Positions 8,717 through 17,913 are shown, numbered from the stretch's first letter. The stretch: 32,163 nucleotides of DNA from Chromatiaceae bacterium (GCA_003232725.1 QIJH01000043.1:1-32163); one strand, 5' to 3'. Translations and numbers: made by a program. The notes: a model not told the origin generated them from the sequence alone.

Positions 8717-8739
8717 AACATTACTCTTAGAGTAATGTT
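8717..8739. promoter_or_regulatory. Perfect 23-bp palindrome, candidate operator
   Basis: AACATTACTCT and AGAGTAATGTT are perfect 11-bp arms around a single central T. There is no downstream T-tract, and the site lies about 90 bp before the receiver-TPR start, so a regulator-binding site is more likely than a terminator. The binding protein is unknown. Confidence 0.5.
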
Positions 8740-8827
8740 AGCCAGCCACCACAGTCAAAGTGATGATACTGCGCGCTAGTAATGGGCAATGACGCCTCGA
8801 TAAGTAGCAAGGATATCGTGATAACGC

Positions 8828-10447
8828 ATGCCGCTATGGACGCTTAAAAACAGCAAGATTCTGGTCGTCGATGACTACGCCGAAATGCGCTCGATGCTGC
8901 GCAGCATGCTAATCGCCTATGGGGCGGAAGATATCAAGCAATCCTCCAACGGCGAAGATGCGATTGAGAAAATTGCCAATAATAAATTCGATATCATTCT
9001 ATGTGACTACAATCTTGGCGAAGGCAAAGATGGCCAGCAGGTATTAGAAGAGGCCAAGCATCGCGAGATTTTGCCATTAGCAACCACCTTTATTATGGTG
9101 ACCGCAGAAAATACCTCGATGATGGTGATGGGTGCAATCGACTATCAACCCGATGCCTATCTCGCCAAGCCTGTGACTAAAGTTACCTTGCAAACACGCC
9201 TTAGAAAAATTATCGAGAAAAAAGAGTTTACTAAAAAAATATCAATCGAAATCGATAAAAAAGAGTATGGCAAAGCCAGTAAACTATGCGATGAGGCGAT
9301 GAGCGATCACCCCGCACTGTGCCTGGAACTGCAAAGCCTGAAATACACGCTACTTACCACCATTGGCGATCACGATGCTGCTGAAGTGCTCTGCAAAGAG
9401 ATGCTTGCCGATCGAGATATACCGTGGGCACAACTAGGACTTGCCAGCGTTTACTTCTCACAACAAAAGTATAGCGAAACAAAAGAACTACTCGAAGAGA
9501 TCATTGCCGGCAACAATGATTTTATCGCCGCCTACGACCTGCTCAGTAGAACACAGAAAAAACTCGGCGATTCGCACGCCGCTGAAGAGACTTTAGCTAA
9601 AGCCATTCAAAAATCACCGAAGTCACTCGTGCGTCAACGCGAGTTAGGTGAACTTGCCGTCCTCAATGAAAACCACACCGTTGCTGAGCGGGCCTGTCGT
9701 GATGCCATGCTGATTGGAAAGCACTCAGTATTGAGAAAGGCGAATGATTACGTAAACTATTCTCAAGCGTTGGTCAAAAACAATAAAGGCAAAGAAGCGC
9801 TGAAGATAGCGGATAGAATAAAAGGCGCATTCAAAGGGGACCAAGATGCACGGCTACAGGCCGAGATATGCAAAAGCACTGTACACCAAGCACTAGGTGA
9901 TGATACCAAGGCTGAAGCGTCCGTCGATGCAGCACTGGTGCTCTATGAAAAATATGGCCCAAATTTCTCTAGCGGTGCCGGTATTGCGCTCGCCAAGAGC
10001 TGCTTAAAATATAATAAAGAGGAAGAGGCAGATACCATCATCAAAGATGTCGCCAAAAATAACCATGAAGACAAAGCCGTGTTAGAAGAGATCAATCAGA
10101 CCTACGAAGAGGCCGGGTTTTCAGGGAAAGCTGATGTGGCAATTGCAGCAGCAGTCGGTGAGATTGCTGAGATCAATAATGAAGGTGTCAGGCTTATTAA
10201 TGAAGGAAAAATCGCTGAATCGATTGAGCTGTTCAAAAAAGCAGCCAAAGCATTACCATTAAACCATACTATTAGCCTTAACGCGGCCCAGTCATACCTC
10301 TTACTGATGAAAAAAGAGGGCGCCAACAAACAATACATCAATGAAACAATGCTTTATCTGGACACCGTCAAAGATGTCGACTCCATAAAGAAAAAATACA
10401 ATGAGCTAATGGCAAGCTGTCGTGAGATCGCGCTCCAGACCGATTAA
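8828..10447 (+). CDS. Response regulator: CheY-like receiver with C-terminal TPR repeats
   Basis: This 539-aa soluble protein starts with a receiver domain (residues about 8-130) that has the full phosphorylation apparatus: acidic pair Asp15/Asp16, phospho-acceptor Asp60 (LCDYNLGEGKDG), Thr92 and Lys114 (AKPVT). From about 140 to the end it is helical and built from tetratricopeptide-like repeats, for example WAQLGLASVYFSQQKYSETK and GVRLINEGKIAESIELFKKA. There is no DNA-binding or enzymatic output domain, so the output is probably protein-protein interaction controlled by phosphorylation. The histidine kinase gene begins 7 nt after its stop, and the two very likely form a cognate pair. The signal and downstream target are not evident. 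Confidence 0.88.
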   Translation: MPLWTLKNSKILVVDDYAEMRSMLRSMLIAYGAEDIKQSSNGEDAIEKIANNKFDIILCDYNLGEGKDGQQVLEEAKHREILPLATTFIMVTAENTSMMVMGAIDYQPDAYLAKPVTKVTLQTRLRKIIEKKEFTKKISIEIDKKEYGKASKLCDEAMSDHPALCLELQSLKYTLLTTIGDHDAAEVLCKEMLADRDIPWAQLGLASVYFSQQKYSETKELLEEIIAGNNDFIAAYDLLSRTQKKLGDSHAAEETLAKAIQKSPKSLVRQRELGELAVLNENHTVAERACRDAMLIGKHSVLRKANDYVNYSQALVKNNKGKEALKIADRIKGAFKGDQDARLQAEICKSTVHQALGDDTKAEASVDAALVLYEKYGPNFSSGAGIALAKSCLKYNKEEEADTIIKDVAKNNHEDKAVLEEINQTYEEAGFSGKADVAIAAAVGEIAEINNEGVRLINEGKIAESIELFKKAAKALPLNHTISLNAAQSYLLLMKKEGANKQYINETMLYLDTVKDVDSIKKKYNELMASCREIALQTD

Positions 10448-10454
10448 TAAAGTA

Positions 10455-11162
10455 ATGAGCAATGCAGAACCGCCAATAAAGCTCGATTTCTCAGCCATCA
10501 TGGCAAGTTCAGTGCATGACATGAAAAACTCGATTCAGCTACTCCTAGGCACGCTTGATGAGGTAGTCGATGAACTTCCTGCGGAAGCAAAATCTCATGC
10601 CAAAATTCTGCGTGCAGAAGCTGAAGGTCGACGTATTAATGACCAGTTAATCCAGTTGCTCACACTCTATAAGGCAGGTAACACAAAACAGAGCCTGCGC
10701 CTCAGCGAACATAGCGTGAATGAATTCCTCGAAGAGCTGCACATCGAAAACCATGAGCTATTATCACTGCGAGGCATTGAGTTAAGTATTACATGTGATG
10801 AAGAGCTAGCATGGTTTTTTGACCGCGAACTGCTCAAAGGAGTCATCAACAACCTGATCACCAATGCCCAGCAGTACACCAAAAACAAAATCGAGCTCAA
10901 TGCCTCTCTTTGCGATAAGAAATTACTGTTCTCTGTCGATGATAATGGCCCTGGTTACCCTGACGCGATGTTAAAATGCTATGGCACACCGCATGAAATT
11001 ATACCTGACAAGAATAGCACCGAGACCGGCGGTACTGGCCTGGGGCTGTTTTTTTCGGCCACCATCGCCCACCTGCACAGGAACCGCAAAGAATGTGGCT
11101 ACCTGCAAACCAGCAACAACGGCATCGACGGCGGCGCACGCTGCACCATCTCGCTACCCTAA
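10455..11162 (+). CDS. Small soluble sensor histidine kinase
   Basis: The protein has about 235 aa from the ATG at 10455; a GTG at 10422 overlapping the previous gene would add 11 residues. The dimerisation region carries the phospho-acceptor His21 in the motif SSVHDMKNSI. The HATPase domain follows with N-box NNLITNAQQYTKN, G1 box DNGPGYPD and G2 box GGTGLGLF. There is no membrane segment and no recognisable sensor domain, so input must come from a partner protein. It is adjacent to the receiver-TPR protein, whose Asp60 is its likely phosphotransfer target. Confidence 0.85.
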   Translation: MSNAEPPIKLDFSAIMASSVHDMKNSIQLLLGTLDEVVDELPAEAKSHAKILRAEAEGRRINDQLIQLLTLYKAGNTKQSLRLSEHSVNEFLEELHIENHELLSLRGIELSITCDEELAWFFDRELLKGVINNLITNAQQYTKNKIELNASLCDKKLLFSVDDNGPGYPDAMLKCYGTPHEIIPDKNSTETGGTGLGLFFSATIAHLHRNRKECGYLQTSNNGIDGGARCTISLP

Positions 11163-11226
11163 CCTCGTTGGCGCAGGGTGTTATAATCCCAAGCTGATAC
11201 CATTTTGAGCCTTTAAACACCTTCGC

Positions 11227-14200
11227 ATGAGTAAAATTCCCGCAGACCTCAATAACTCGATTAATCGATGTATGGCCGTCGATCGCCACCGCTTGCGCCA
11301 AAAACTAAATCAATTAACAAAGAGGCCTGATGAAACGGCCCTGCAGGAGCTTACTGCCGGTATTACCCGCTCATACCAACAGTGCAGGCAGCGTCGTACC
11401 AACATGCCTATGCCAGACTATCCAGAAGAACTGCCGGTTAGTGAGCGACGTGCTGAGATCGCCGCGGCGATACAAAAACACCAGGTAGTGATCGTTGCCG
11501 GCGAGACCGGCTCGGGAAAAACCACTCAACTACCCAAGATCTGCCTTGATGTTGGACGTGGCATAAGCGGGATGATTGGCCATACCCAGCCGCGTCGTAT
11601 CGCCGCGCGCAGTGTCGCAACACGTATCGCAGAAGAACTGAAATCAGAGGTTGGCCATCACGTCGGTTACAAAGTCCGTTTTAGTGACCGTATTAGCCCC
11701 GCAAGTTACATCAAGCTGATGACCGACGGCATCCTGTTGGCCGAAAGCCAGAAAGACCGCTTTCTCAATCAATACGACACATTGATTATTGATGAAGCAC
11801 ATGAGCGTAGCCTTAATATCGATTTTTTGCTCGGCTACCTAAAACAACTGCTGCCTAAACGCCCCGACCTAAAAGTGATCATCACCTCCGCGACGATTGA
11901 TACCTCACGCTTTTCAAAACATTTCAGTGATGCCCCAATCATTGAAGTGAGCGGACGAAATTATCCAGTCGAAATGCGTTACCGACCATTACAAAATGAT
12001 CACGACGATGAAGAAGATCGCGACATCCTGCAGGGCATTCGTGATGCGGTTGATGAACTGGCACAGGATGGCCTTGGCGATGTATTAATCTTTCTGCCTG
12101 GCGAGCGCGAGATCCGCGAGGCCGCTGAGAGCCTGCGTAAACACCACCCGCCGCATACCGAAATCCTGCCGCTCTACGCCAGACTATCGGCCAGCGATCA
12201 AAATCGTATCTTTCAGCCACACAAGGGCAGACGCATCGTACTGGCAACCAATGTTGCGGAAACCTCACTCACGGTGCCGGGCATACGCTATGTGATCGAT
12301 CCTGGCGTTGCGCGCGTGAGCCGCTATAGTCATCGTACCAAAGTACAGCGATTGCCGATTGAAAAAGTCTCACAGGCATCTGCCAATCAACGTGCCGGGC
12401 GCTGTGGCCGTATCGCACCCGGTATCTGTATTCGCCTCTATAGCGAAGAGAACTTTAGCCTGCGCCCTGAATTTAGTGAGCCCGAAATAAAGCGCAGCAA
12501 TCTAGCTGCTGTCATTTTGAAGATGAAATCGCTCGGCCTGGGCGACATCGATCACTTTCCATTTGTTGAAACACCTGAACCCAAGATGATCAGTGATGGC
12601 TATAAACTACTCGAAGAACTTAGTGCGATTGAGCCAAACAAACAACTCACCGAAATAGGCAAGCAACTTGCGCGACTACCGATTGATCCCAAAGTAGGGC
12701 GCATGGTGCTGGCAGCAAATCAATTGGGCAGCCTGACGGAACTGCTTATTATCGCCAGTGCACTTAGTGTACAGGAGCCACGTGAACGACCGCATGAAAA
12801 GCAGCAGGCTGCTGACGAAAGGCACAAGGTATTTAGTGATGAGCGGTCTGATTTTATTGCCTACCTGAAACTATGGCGAGAATATCATCGCCAGGCAGCT
12901 AAACTCACCAACAACAAACTTCGCCGCTGGTGTCGTGACAATTTTATTTCATACCTGCGCATGCGTGAATGGCACGATGTCCATGTGCAACTCAAAAACC
13001 AGGTGCGAGAGCTCGGCTGGAAACTCAACGACACGCAATTACTCAACAGTAAAGAGGATGAAGCAGCAGAAATCGGTAGCGATTACTATGCCGCCATTCA
13101 CCAGGCACTATTAACCGGTTTATTAGGTAACATCGCTTTCAAAGGAGACAAGCAGGAATTCACTGGCGCACGTGGCATCAAACTACATATCTTTCCTGGT
13201 TCAACTCTTTTTAAGAAACCACCCAAATGGATCATGGCCTCTGAACTCGTCGAAACAACCCGTATGTATGCTCGCAACTGCGCACGGATAGAACCAGAGT
13301 GGATAGAGCTGGTTGCCGGTGAGCGTTGTAAACGCACCATCTTTGAACCGCACTGGGAGAAGCGCCCTGCCGCAGTGATGGCATTTGAACGGCTCTCACT
13401 GTATGGTCTGATGATCAATCCACGCCGCAAGATTCATTTTGGCAAGATCAATCCAGTCGAAGCACGCGAGATTTTTATTCGCGGAGCACTAGTCGAAAAA
13501 GAGTTCAATACACACGCACCATTTTTCAAACATAATATCGAACTGATCGACGAGATCGAGTCATTGGAAGCCAAGTCTCGCCGCCGCGATGTACTGGTTG
13601 ATGATGAGGTTCTTTATCAATTTTATGATCAACGCCTGCCAAATGATAGTTACGATGGGCGGCGCTTTGAGGCGTGGCGTAAAAAGGCAGAGAAAGAAGA
13701 ATCCAAACTATTATTTCTTAAGCGCAATGATCTGATGCAGCATGAAGCCGATGCCGTTACCGATGCACAGTTTCCAGACGCCATTAACATCGTCGGCATG
13801 ACGCTTAAATTGAATTACCACTTTGACCCCACTCATGCACAGGATGGCGTCACCGTTACGGTACCGTTACCTGCCTTGAATCTATTAAGCCCACCACGTT
13901 TTGAATGGCTCGTGCCGGGGTTGATGCATGAAAAAATTCGCCAACTGTTGAAATCACTACCCAAGGTATTACGCCGTAATTTTGTACCGATGCCAAATTA
14001 TGCCGATGCTTGCCTGCGTGTACTGTCTACTAGTGAAGAACCGCTATTACCAGCATTGCAACATCAACTGCTTCGTATGACCGGCACCAAAATCACCATT
14101 GAAGACTGGCAATTAGATAAGCTGCCACCACACATGTTTATGAATTTTAATGTGATTGATGACCATGAAAAGAGCATCGCAATGGGGCGCGACCTACGTC

Positions 14201-15126
14201 AGTTGCAGCAGAAATTAAAAGACGAGGCCCAACAAAGCTTTGCCGAGATACCATCATGGGATGGTGAGTGCGATGGAATCACTGCATGGGATTTTGGCGA
14301 TCTGGAAACTGATGTGGAGTTCACTCGCAATGGTATTTTAATGCGCGGTTATCCTGCACTGGTGGATAAAGTAGAAAGTGTTGCCATTGAACTACGCGAT
14401 AACCTTCAACAAGCTGAAAATAAAACGCGCATCGCACTGCGCCGCCTGGTTGGCTTTGGAGTGCCCGATAAACTCAAATACCTTTCACGTCAACTGCCGC
14501 ATCAAAAAGAGATTAATCTTTACTATGCACCCGTCGGTCGCTGTGATGAACTGAAGCAGGACTTGATTGACACCATTATTGACCAGGCATTTTTTAGTGG
14601 TGAACTGCCACGCACAGCGAACGCCTTTAACCAATGTATCGATGCGGGCAAGAAAAACATGTTGCTGATCAGCAAAGAAATCTGCTGCCTTATATTGGAA
14701 ACATTAAAACAACATCACCAGCTTAATAAAAAACTCAAAGGCTCGCTATCACCCGCATGGCTACACGCCGCTGGAGATATTAAGGCGCAGCTTAGCTATC
14801 TTATCTATTCTGGCTTTATCAAAAAGACGCCCATCGAGTGGCTGCGTGAATATCCACGTTATTTTAAATCGATAAACCTTCGGCTGGATAAATTAACAGG
14901 CAATGTCAGCCGTGATCGCGCACTGATGATGGAAGTTAAACCCTTATGGGAAGAGTATCTTGTACGCCTTGAAAAACAGCAGCAACAAGGGATCATCGAT
15001 GCTGAACTCAGCACCTATCGCTGGATGATAGAAGAACTGCGTGTTTCGTTATTTTCACAGGAACTCAAAACGAAGATGCCAGTATCCGCCAAGCGCCTGA
15101 AGAAGCGGTGGTCAAAGGTTCAATAA
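11227..15126 (+). CDS. hrpA: ATP-dependent RNA helicase HrpA (DEAH box)
   Basis: At 1,299 aa this matches the length of E. coli HrpA (1,300). The motor motifs are Walker A GETGSGKT (92-99), DEAH (189-192) followed by ERSLNIDF, SAT (221-223), and the QRAGRCGR motif VI (388-395). The helicase-associated region and OB-fold follow, and then the long HrpA-specific C-terminal part (DUF3418 type). The family unwinds RNA 3'-to-5' in the cytoplasm and has been linked to mRNA processing and rescue of stalled ribosomes. It is read through cleanly, with no frameshift. It starts 64 bp after the histidine kinase and may be co-transcribed or have its own promoter. Confidence 0.96.
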   Translation: MSKIPADLNNSINRCMAVDRHRLRQKLNQLTKRPDETALQELTAGITRSYQQCRQRRTNMPMPDYPEELPVSERRAEIAAAIQKHQVVIVAGETGSGKTTQLPKICLDVGRGISGMIGHTQPRRIAARSVATRIAEELKSEVGHHVGYKVRFSDRISPASYIKLMTDGILLAESQKDRFLNQYDTLIIDEAHERSLNIDFLLGYLKQLLPKRPDLKVIITSATIDTSRFSKHFSDAPIIEVSGRNYPVEMRYRPLQNDHDDEEDRDILQGIRDAVDELAQDGLGDVLIFLPGEREIREAAESLRKHHPPHTEILPLYARLSASDQNRIFQPHKGRRIVLATNVAETSLTVPGIRYVIDPGVARVSRYSHRTKVQRLPIEKVSQASANQRAGRCGRIAPGICIRLYSEENFSLRPEFSEPEIKRSNLAAVILKMKSLGLGDIDHFPFVETPEPKMISDGYKLLEELSAIEPNKQLTEIGKQLARLPIDPKVGRMVLAANQLGSLTELLIIASALSVQEPRERPHEKQQAADERHKVFSDERSDFIAYLKLWREYHRQAAKLTNNKLRRWCRDNFISYLRMREWHDVHVQLKNQVRELGWKLNDTQLLNSKEDEAAEIGSDYYAAIHQALLTGLLGNIAFKGDKQEFTGARGIKLHIFPGSTLFKKPPKWIMASELVETTRMYARNCARIEPEWIELVAGERCKRTIFEPHWEKRPAAVMAFERLSLYGLMINPRRKIHFGKINPVEAREIFIRGALVEKEFNTHAPFFKHNIELIDEIESLEAKSRRRDVLVDDEVLYQFYDQRLPNDSYDGRRFEAWRKKAEKEESKLLFLKRNDLMQHEADAVTDAQFPDAINIVGMTLKLNYHFDPTHAQDGVTVTVPLPALNLLSPPRFEWLVPGLMHEKIRQLLKSLPKVLRRNFVPMPNYADACLRVLSTSEEPLLPALQHQLLRMTGTKITIEDWQLDKLPPHMFMNFNVIDDHEKSIAMGRDLRQLQQKLKDEAQQSFAEIPSWDGECDGITAWDFGDLETDVEFTRNGILMRGYPALVDKVESVAIELRDNLQQAENKTRIALRRLVGFGVPDKLKYLSRQLPHQKEINLYYAPVGRCDELKQDLIDTIIDQAFFSGELPRTANAFNQCIDAGKKNMLLISKEICCLILETLKQHHQLNKKLKGSLSPAWLHAAGDIKAQLSYLIYSGFIKKTPIEWLREYPRYFKSINLRLDKLTGNVSRDRALMMEVKPLWEEYLVRLEKQQQQGIIDAELSTYRWMIEELRVSLFSQELKTKMPVSAKRLKKRWSKVQ

Positions 15127-15196
15127 ATAACGCCTGCTTGTTCTGAAAATCACAAATACATAACACTAACAAAAATACTACCACGGAATCCTCATC

Positions 15197-15499
15197 ATGA
15201 ATAAAGCCGCCTTTCCCATCATCGCACTGTTTATCGGTATCTTTATTCAGGTCGTCCTGACAATTACCATTTCAGAAAATGGCGAAACAGCGATGCCGCT
15301 GCTCACATTATTGTTGATGACAGAGTTCGGTATGATTGTCTGCATTGTTGGCGTCATAATGGGCGGAAAACGACTGCTCAACAAAGCAGGATTTGATATT
15401 AAACTGGCACTCGTAGTAGCAGGCTGTGCCGCCCTGGCCATTATGCTTGGCATAGATGGGCTTGAGTTGTGGAATTACGTTAATAGCATCGGAGAGTAG
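15197..15499 (+). CDS. Small membrane protein, unknown function
   Basis: This 100-aa protein is almost entirely hydrophobic, with three predicted transmembrane segments: about residues 4-24 (IIALFIGIFIQVVLTI), 33-57 (LLTLLLMTEFGMIVCIVG) and 69-87 (LALVVAGCAALAIMLG). It ends with a short acidic tail. It lies 70 bp after hrpA in the same direction. I do not recognise the family. Codon usage and a GGA purine patch 10 nt before the ATG support it as a real gene, but no role can be given. Confidence 0.65.
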   Translation: MNKAAFPIIALFIGIFIQVVLTITISENGETAMPLLTLLLMTEFGMIVCIVGVIMGGKRLLNKAGFDIKLALVVAGCAALAIMLGIDGLELWNYVNSIGE

Positions 15500-15523
15500 G
15501 TCGCGGATTATAACATCGCTTTA

Positions 15524-15677
15524 GGGCACCTCTATTAATTCTGGGCGTAGCAGATTGAATTCAAAATTCGTTACATCAAGGCGTCAATAGCAGGTAATAC
15601 CCAAGGGGGCACATGACAACGCTGATGGTGCGAATTTGGAATTTAAGCTGCCCGTTCATGAATTAATAGAGGTGCCC
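15524..15677. repeat. MITE-like element with 18-bp perfect terminal inverted repeats
   Basis: GGGCACCTCTATTAATTC at 15524-15541 is exactly the reverse complement of 15660-15677, and the interior is also imperfectly self-complementary. TTTA flanks both ends (15520-15523 and 15678-15681), as expected for a 4-bp target duplication. No ORF is inside. This is a non-autonomous, transposase-mobilised element by structure; the parent IS is not in the window. Confidence 0.7.
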
Positions 15678-15735
15678 TTTAGTAGGGTACTGCATGCAAT
15701 CGACTTGTTTTTGGTTGAACATTAAGCCTACCTGA

Positions 15736-15768
15736 ATAGAGAAGGTGGTTATTAACCGCCTTCTCTAT
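15736..15768 (-). terminator. Stem-loop terminator after pirin operon
   Basis: ATAGAGAAGG...GGTTA and TAACC...CCTTCTCTAT form a long stem with one mismatch and a very small loop. It begins 7 bp after the pirin stop codon. The U-tract is weak on both strands, so it may also act for transcription from the hrpA side. Confidence 0.6.
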
Positions 15769-15774
15769 TTCAAC

Positions 15775-16500
15775 CTAATCAACATATGGCCCATGTTGAA
15801 TAATCGGTTCACCATGCGGTGCACCATAAGCCAACATCACACGTGTCTTTTGCTCTGCACCAATCAACAGCTCTTTTTCACCGTCAAAAAAAGCACTCTC
15901 CCCTGCTCGATAGGGCTGCTGGTTAATCGTTGCAATACCATCCGCTACATAAATAAAACCACGCATGCCTTCAGGTACAGGCTCAAGATGCGAACCCTCA
16001 CCATCCAGTTCAATGTCTAAGTAGCGTATCGTGCTCTTAATCTTCAATGGAGAATGATCACCAACCAGTACTTTTATTTTCACACCATATTTTTCATGAA
16101 CCGGAAAGTCTTCATCATCAACCTGCTGATACTCAGGATCAACCTGCTTTAAGTAACCAGGAAGATTGATCCAACACTGAATTCCACGCGTTGGCGACTC
16201 TTCATTCGGCATCTCGGAGTGGACGATGCCTTTACCGGCGGTAAAACGCTGCGCACCACCACTGGTGACCGTTGAGCTGTTACCAAGATTATCGGTGTGT
16301 TTAATCGAGCCATTATAGAGATAGGTGATCGCCTCAAAACCACGATGTGGGTGATCAGGAAAACCATTACCCGGTGTGATCGTAAAATCATCCCAGAATA
16401 CAAACGGGTCATAATTACGAAAGCCTGCAATGGGCATTAAGCGTTTCACGTTAACACCATCGCCTTCTTTCATCTCCAATGCACGATGTCGCTTGATCAT
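15775..16500 (-). CDS. Pirin family protein (YhaK/YhhW-like)
   Basis: This 241-aa bicupin has the N-terminal pirin signature FPDHPHRGFEAITYLY and a metal site visible as His50, His52, His94 and Glu96 (GIVHSEMP). The C-terminal cupin (FIYVADGIATIN, then AFFDGEKELLIGA) is the more diverged half. Bacterial pirins with this metal set can act as quercetin 2,3-dioxygenases or redox sensors; which applies here is unknown. AGGAG lies 7 nt before the ATG. It is the last gene of the three-gene operon that also encodes a glutathionyl-hydroquinone reductase and a CDGSH protein, and it is followed at once by a stem-loop terminator. The context points to quinone or electrophile handling. Confidence 0.92.
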   Translation of the reverse strand: MIKRHRALEMKEGDGVNVKRLMPIAGFRNYDPFVFWDDFTITPGNGFPDHPHRGFEAITYLYNGSIKHTDNLGNSSTVTSGGAQRFTAGKGIVHSEMPNEESPTRGIQCWINLPGYLKQVDPEYQQVDDEDFPVHEKYGVKIKVLVGDHSPLKIKSTIRYLDIELDGEGSHLEPVPEGMRGFIYVADGIATINQQPYRAGESAFFDGEKELLIGAEQKTRVMLAYGAPHGEPIIQHGPYVD

Positions 16501-16526
16501 TTTATTCTCCTGTTAGGTCAATGCTG

Positions 16527-16760
16527 TTATCGGTTATGACTCCCATCGCACATCGGTGCATTATCTGTTTTACCACAACCGCAAACGTATAGTGTTTCGT
16601 CATTTTTTGCTGCGTAATTGAGTGGTTCACCCACAGAATGCGCGCTATGTGAGCCATCGCAATAAGGTGGGTTTTGACTATGGCCACATTGGCAGATATG
16701 TACTGTCTCATCCTTTTTAACTTTCACCATGAACGGAAAGCCCTTTTCATACATATTCAT
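16527..16760 (-). CDS. Double CDGSH iron-sulfur domain protein
   Basis: This 77-aa protein consists of two consecutive CDGSH motifs, CQCGHSQNPPYCDGSH and CGCGKTDNAPMCDGSH. Each supplies three Cys and one His for a redox-active, pH-labile 2Fe-2S cluster. The N-terminus is short with no signal peptide or membrane anchor, unlike mitochondrial mitoNEET, so it is cytosolic. AAGGAA precedes the ATG. It sits 17 bp after the glutathionyl-hydroquinone reductase and 26 bp before pirin. The likely role is electron transfer or redox sensing within this operon; a partner is not known. Confidence 0.92.
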   Translation of the reverse strand: MNMYEKGFPFMVKVKKDETVHICQCGHSQNPPYCDGSHSAHSVGEPLNYAAKNDETLYVCGCGKTDNAPMCDGSHNR

Positions 16761-16777
16761 TTACGGTTCCTTTTTAG

Positions 16778-17758
16778 TTATTCAAAGCGGTTGCGATTAT
16801 GCGGCGCATTGAAATTCTGTAACGGTCCTACGGGCACTATACGCGTTGGATTAATCGTATCGTGACTATAATAATAATGCTGCTTAATGTGCGTCATATT
16901 AACCGTCTCTGCAACACCCGTTTGTTGATACAACTCGCGCAGATAGTGGCTAAGATTGGGGTAATCCTCGATGCGTTGACGATTACATTTAAAGTGTCCC
17001 AGATAAACCGCATCGAACCGTACCAGCGTGGTAAAGAGCCGCCAGTCTGCTTCCGTCATTTGATTACCCACTAAATATCGCTGCTGACTCAAACGTCGCT
17101 CTATTTTATCCAGCGCACTAAACAACTGTCCAAATGCCTTTTCATATGCTGCCTGCGTGGTCGCAAAACCACATCGGTAGACTCCATTATTGATGTTGTC
17201 ATAAACAAACGCGTTTATCTCATCAATCTCTTCACGTAACGATTCCGGGTAATAATCATCCTTAACCTCAGTAAACGAATTAAAGGCGCTATTAAACATG
17301 CGGATGATCTCTGATGACTCATTGCTCACAATCGTCTGTGTCTGCTTATCCCATAACACTGGCACAGTGACTCGGCCGTTGAAACCTGGCTGCGCCTGCA
17401 GATAGAGTTGATAGAGGTAACGATGTCCGTTCACCTCATCCAGTGTACTCTCAAAATTACCGCTAAAGAGCCATCCATGTTGTAGCATATCTGGATCCAC
17501 CACCGACACACTGACCAGATCTTCCAGCCGTTTTAACTTGCGAAAGATCATGGTGCGATGCGCCCAGGGGCAAGCAAGTGATACATATAAATGATACCGT
17601 CCGGGTTCGGCAACAAAACCACCGCTACCACTTGGGCCAGCACTGCCATCTGCTGTCACCCAGCTTCTGAACGGTGCGTCGTTGCGTATAAATACGCCAT
17701 CACTGTCAGTGGTGTCATACCACTGATCATGCCATTCACCCTTTACTAATAAACCCAT
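16778..17758 (-). CDS. yqjG: Glutathionyl-hydroquinone reductase (Xi-class GST, YqjG/ECM4 family)
   Basis: The protein has 326 aa. The start at 17758 is set by a perfect AGGAGG 6 nt upstream; an earlier in-frame ATG at 17782 would place that ribosome site inside the gene. The catalytic motif is ACPWAHR with Cys63, diagnostic of Xi-class enzymes. These use glutathione to reduce glutathionyl-hydroquinones back to hydroquinones in the cytosol. The thioredoxin-like half also has the conserved VPVLWDKQTQTIVSNESSEI segment, and the helical C-terminal domain follows (LVGNQMTEADWRLF). It is the first gene of the yqjG-CDGSH-pirin operon and is divergent from a LysR regulator. Confidence 0.94.
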   Translation of the reverse strand: MGLLVKGEWHDQWYDTTDSDGVFIRNDAPFRSWVTADGSAGPSGSGGFVAEPGRYHLYVSLACPWAHRTMIFRKLKRLEDLVSVSVVDPDMLQHGWLFSGNFESTLDEVNGHRYLYQLYLQAQPGFNGRVTVPVLWDKQTQTIVSNESSEIIRMFNSAFNSFTEVKDDYYPESLREEIDEINAFVYDNINNGVYRCGFATTQAAYEKAFGQLFSALDKIERRLSQQRYLVGNQMTEADWRLFTTLVRFDAVYLGHFKCNRQRIEDYPNLSHYLRELYQQTGVAETVNMTHIKQHYYYSHDTINPTRIVPVGPLQNFNAPHNRNRFE

Positions 17759-17832
17759 GATATACCTCCTAGCCTTTTCCATAAGTTTGCGCCTGCCTGG
17801 AGTAGTAGGCTTGAAGCAGATGATCTACTTCA

Positions 17833-17913
17833 TTATTCGATGTGAACCATTATCCCCAAATTAATTTGATTAAAAAGCGCAAATATTTGCTAAAAACGAT
17901 CTAATTATTCGAT
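17833..17913. promoter_or_regulatory. Divergent regulatory region: two perfect 12-bp palindromes flanked by a 9-bp direct repeat
   Basis: CAAATTAATTTG (17857-17868) and GCAAATATTTGC (17879-17890) are both perfect palindromes built from the half-site CAAAT/ATTTG. Their centres are 22 bp apart, about two helical turns. TTATTCGAT occurs directly at 17833-17841 and 17905-17913, bracketing them. The position between a LysR gene and its divergent operon is where LysR tetramers normally bind. Confidence 0.5.

Noticed and set aside
16502-16711. Minus-strand ORF overlapping the CDGSH gene
   Set aside because: It is in another frame of the CDGSH gene; the two CDGSH motifs define the real frame.
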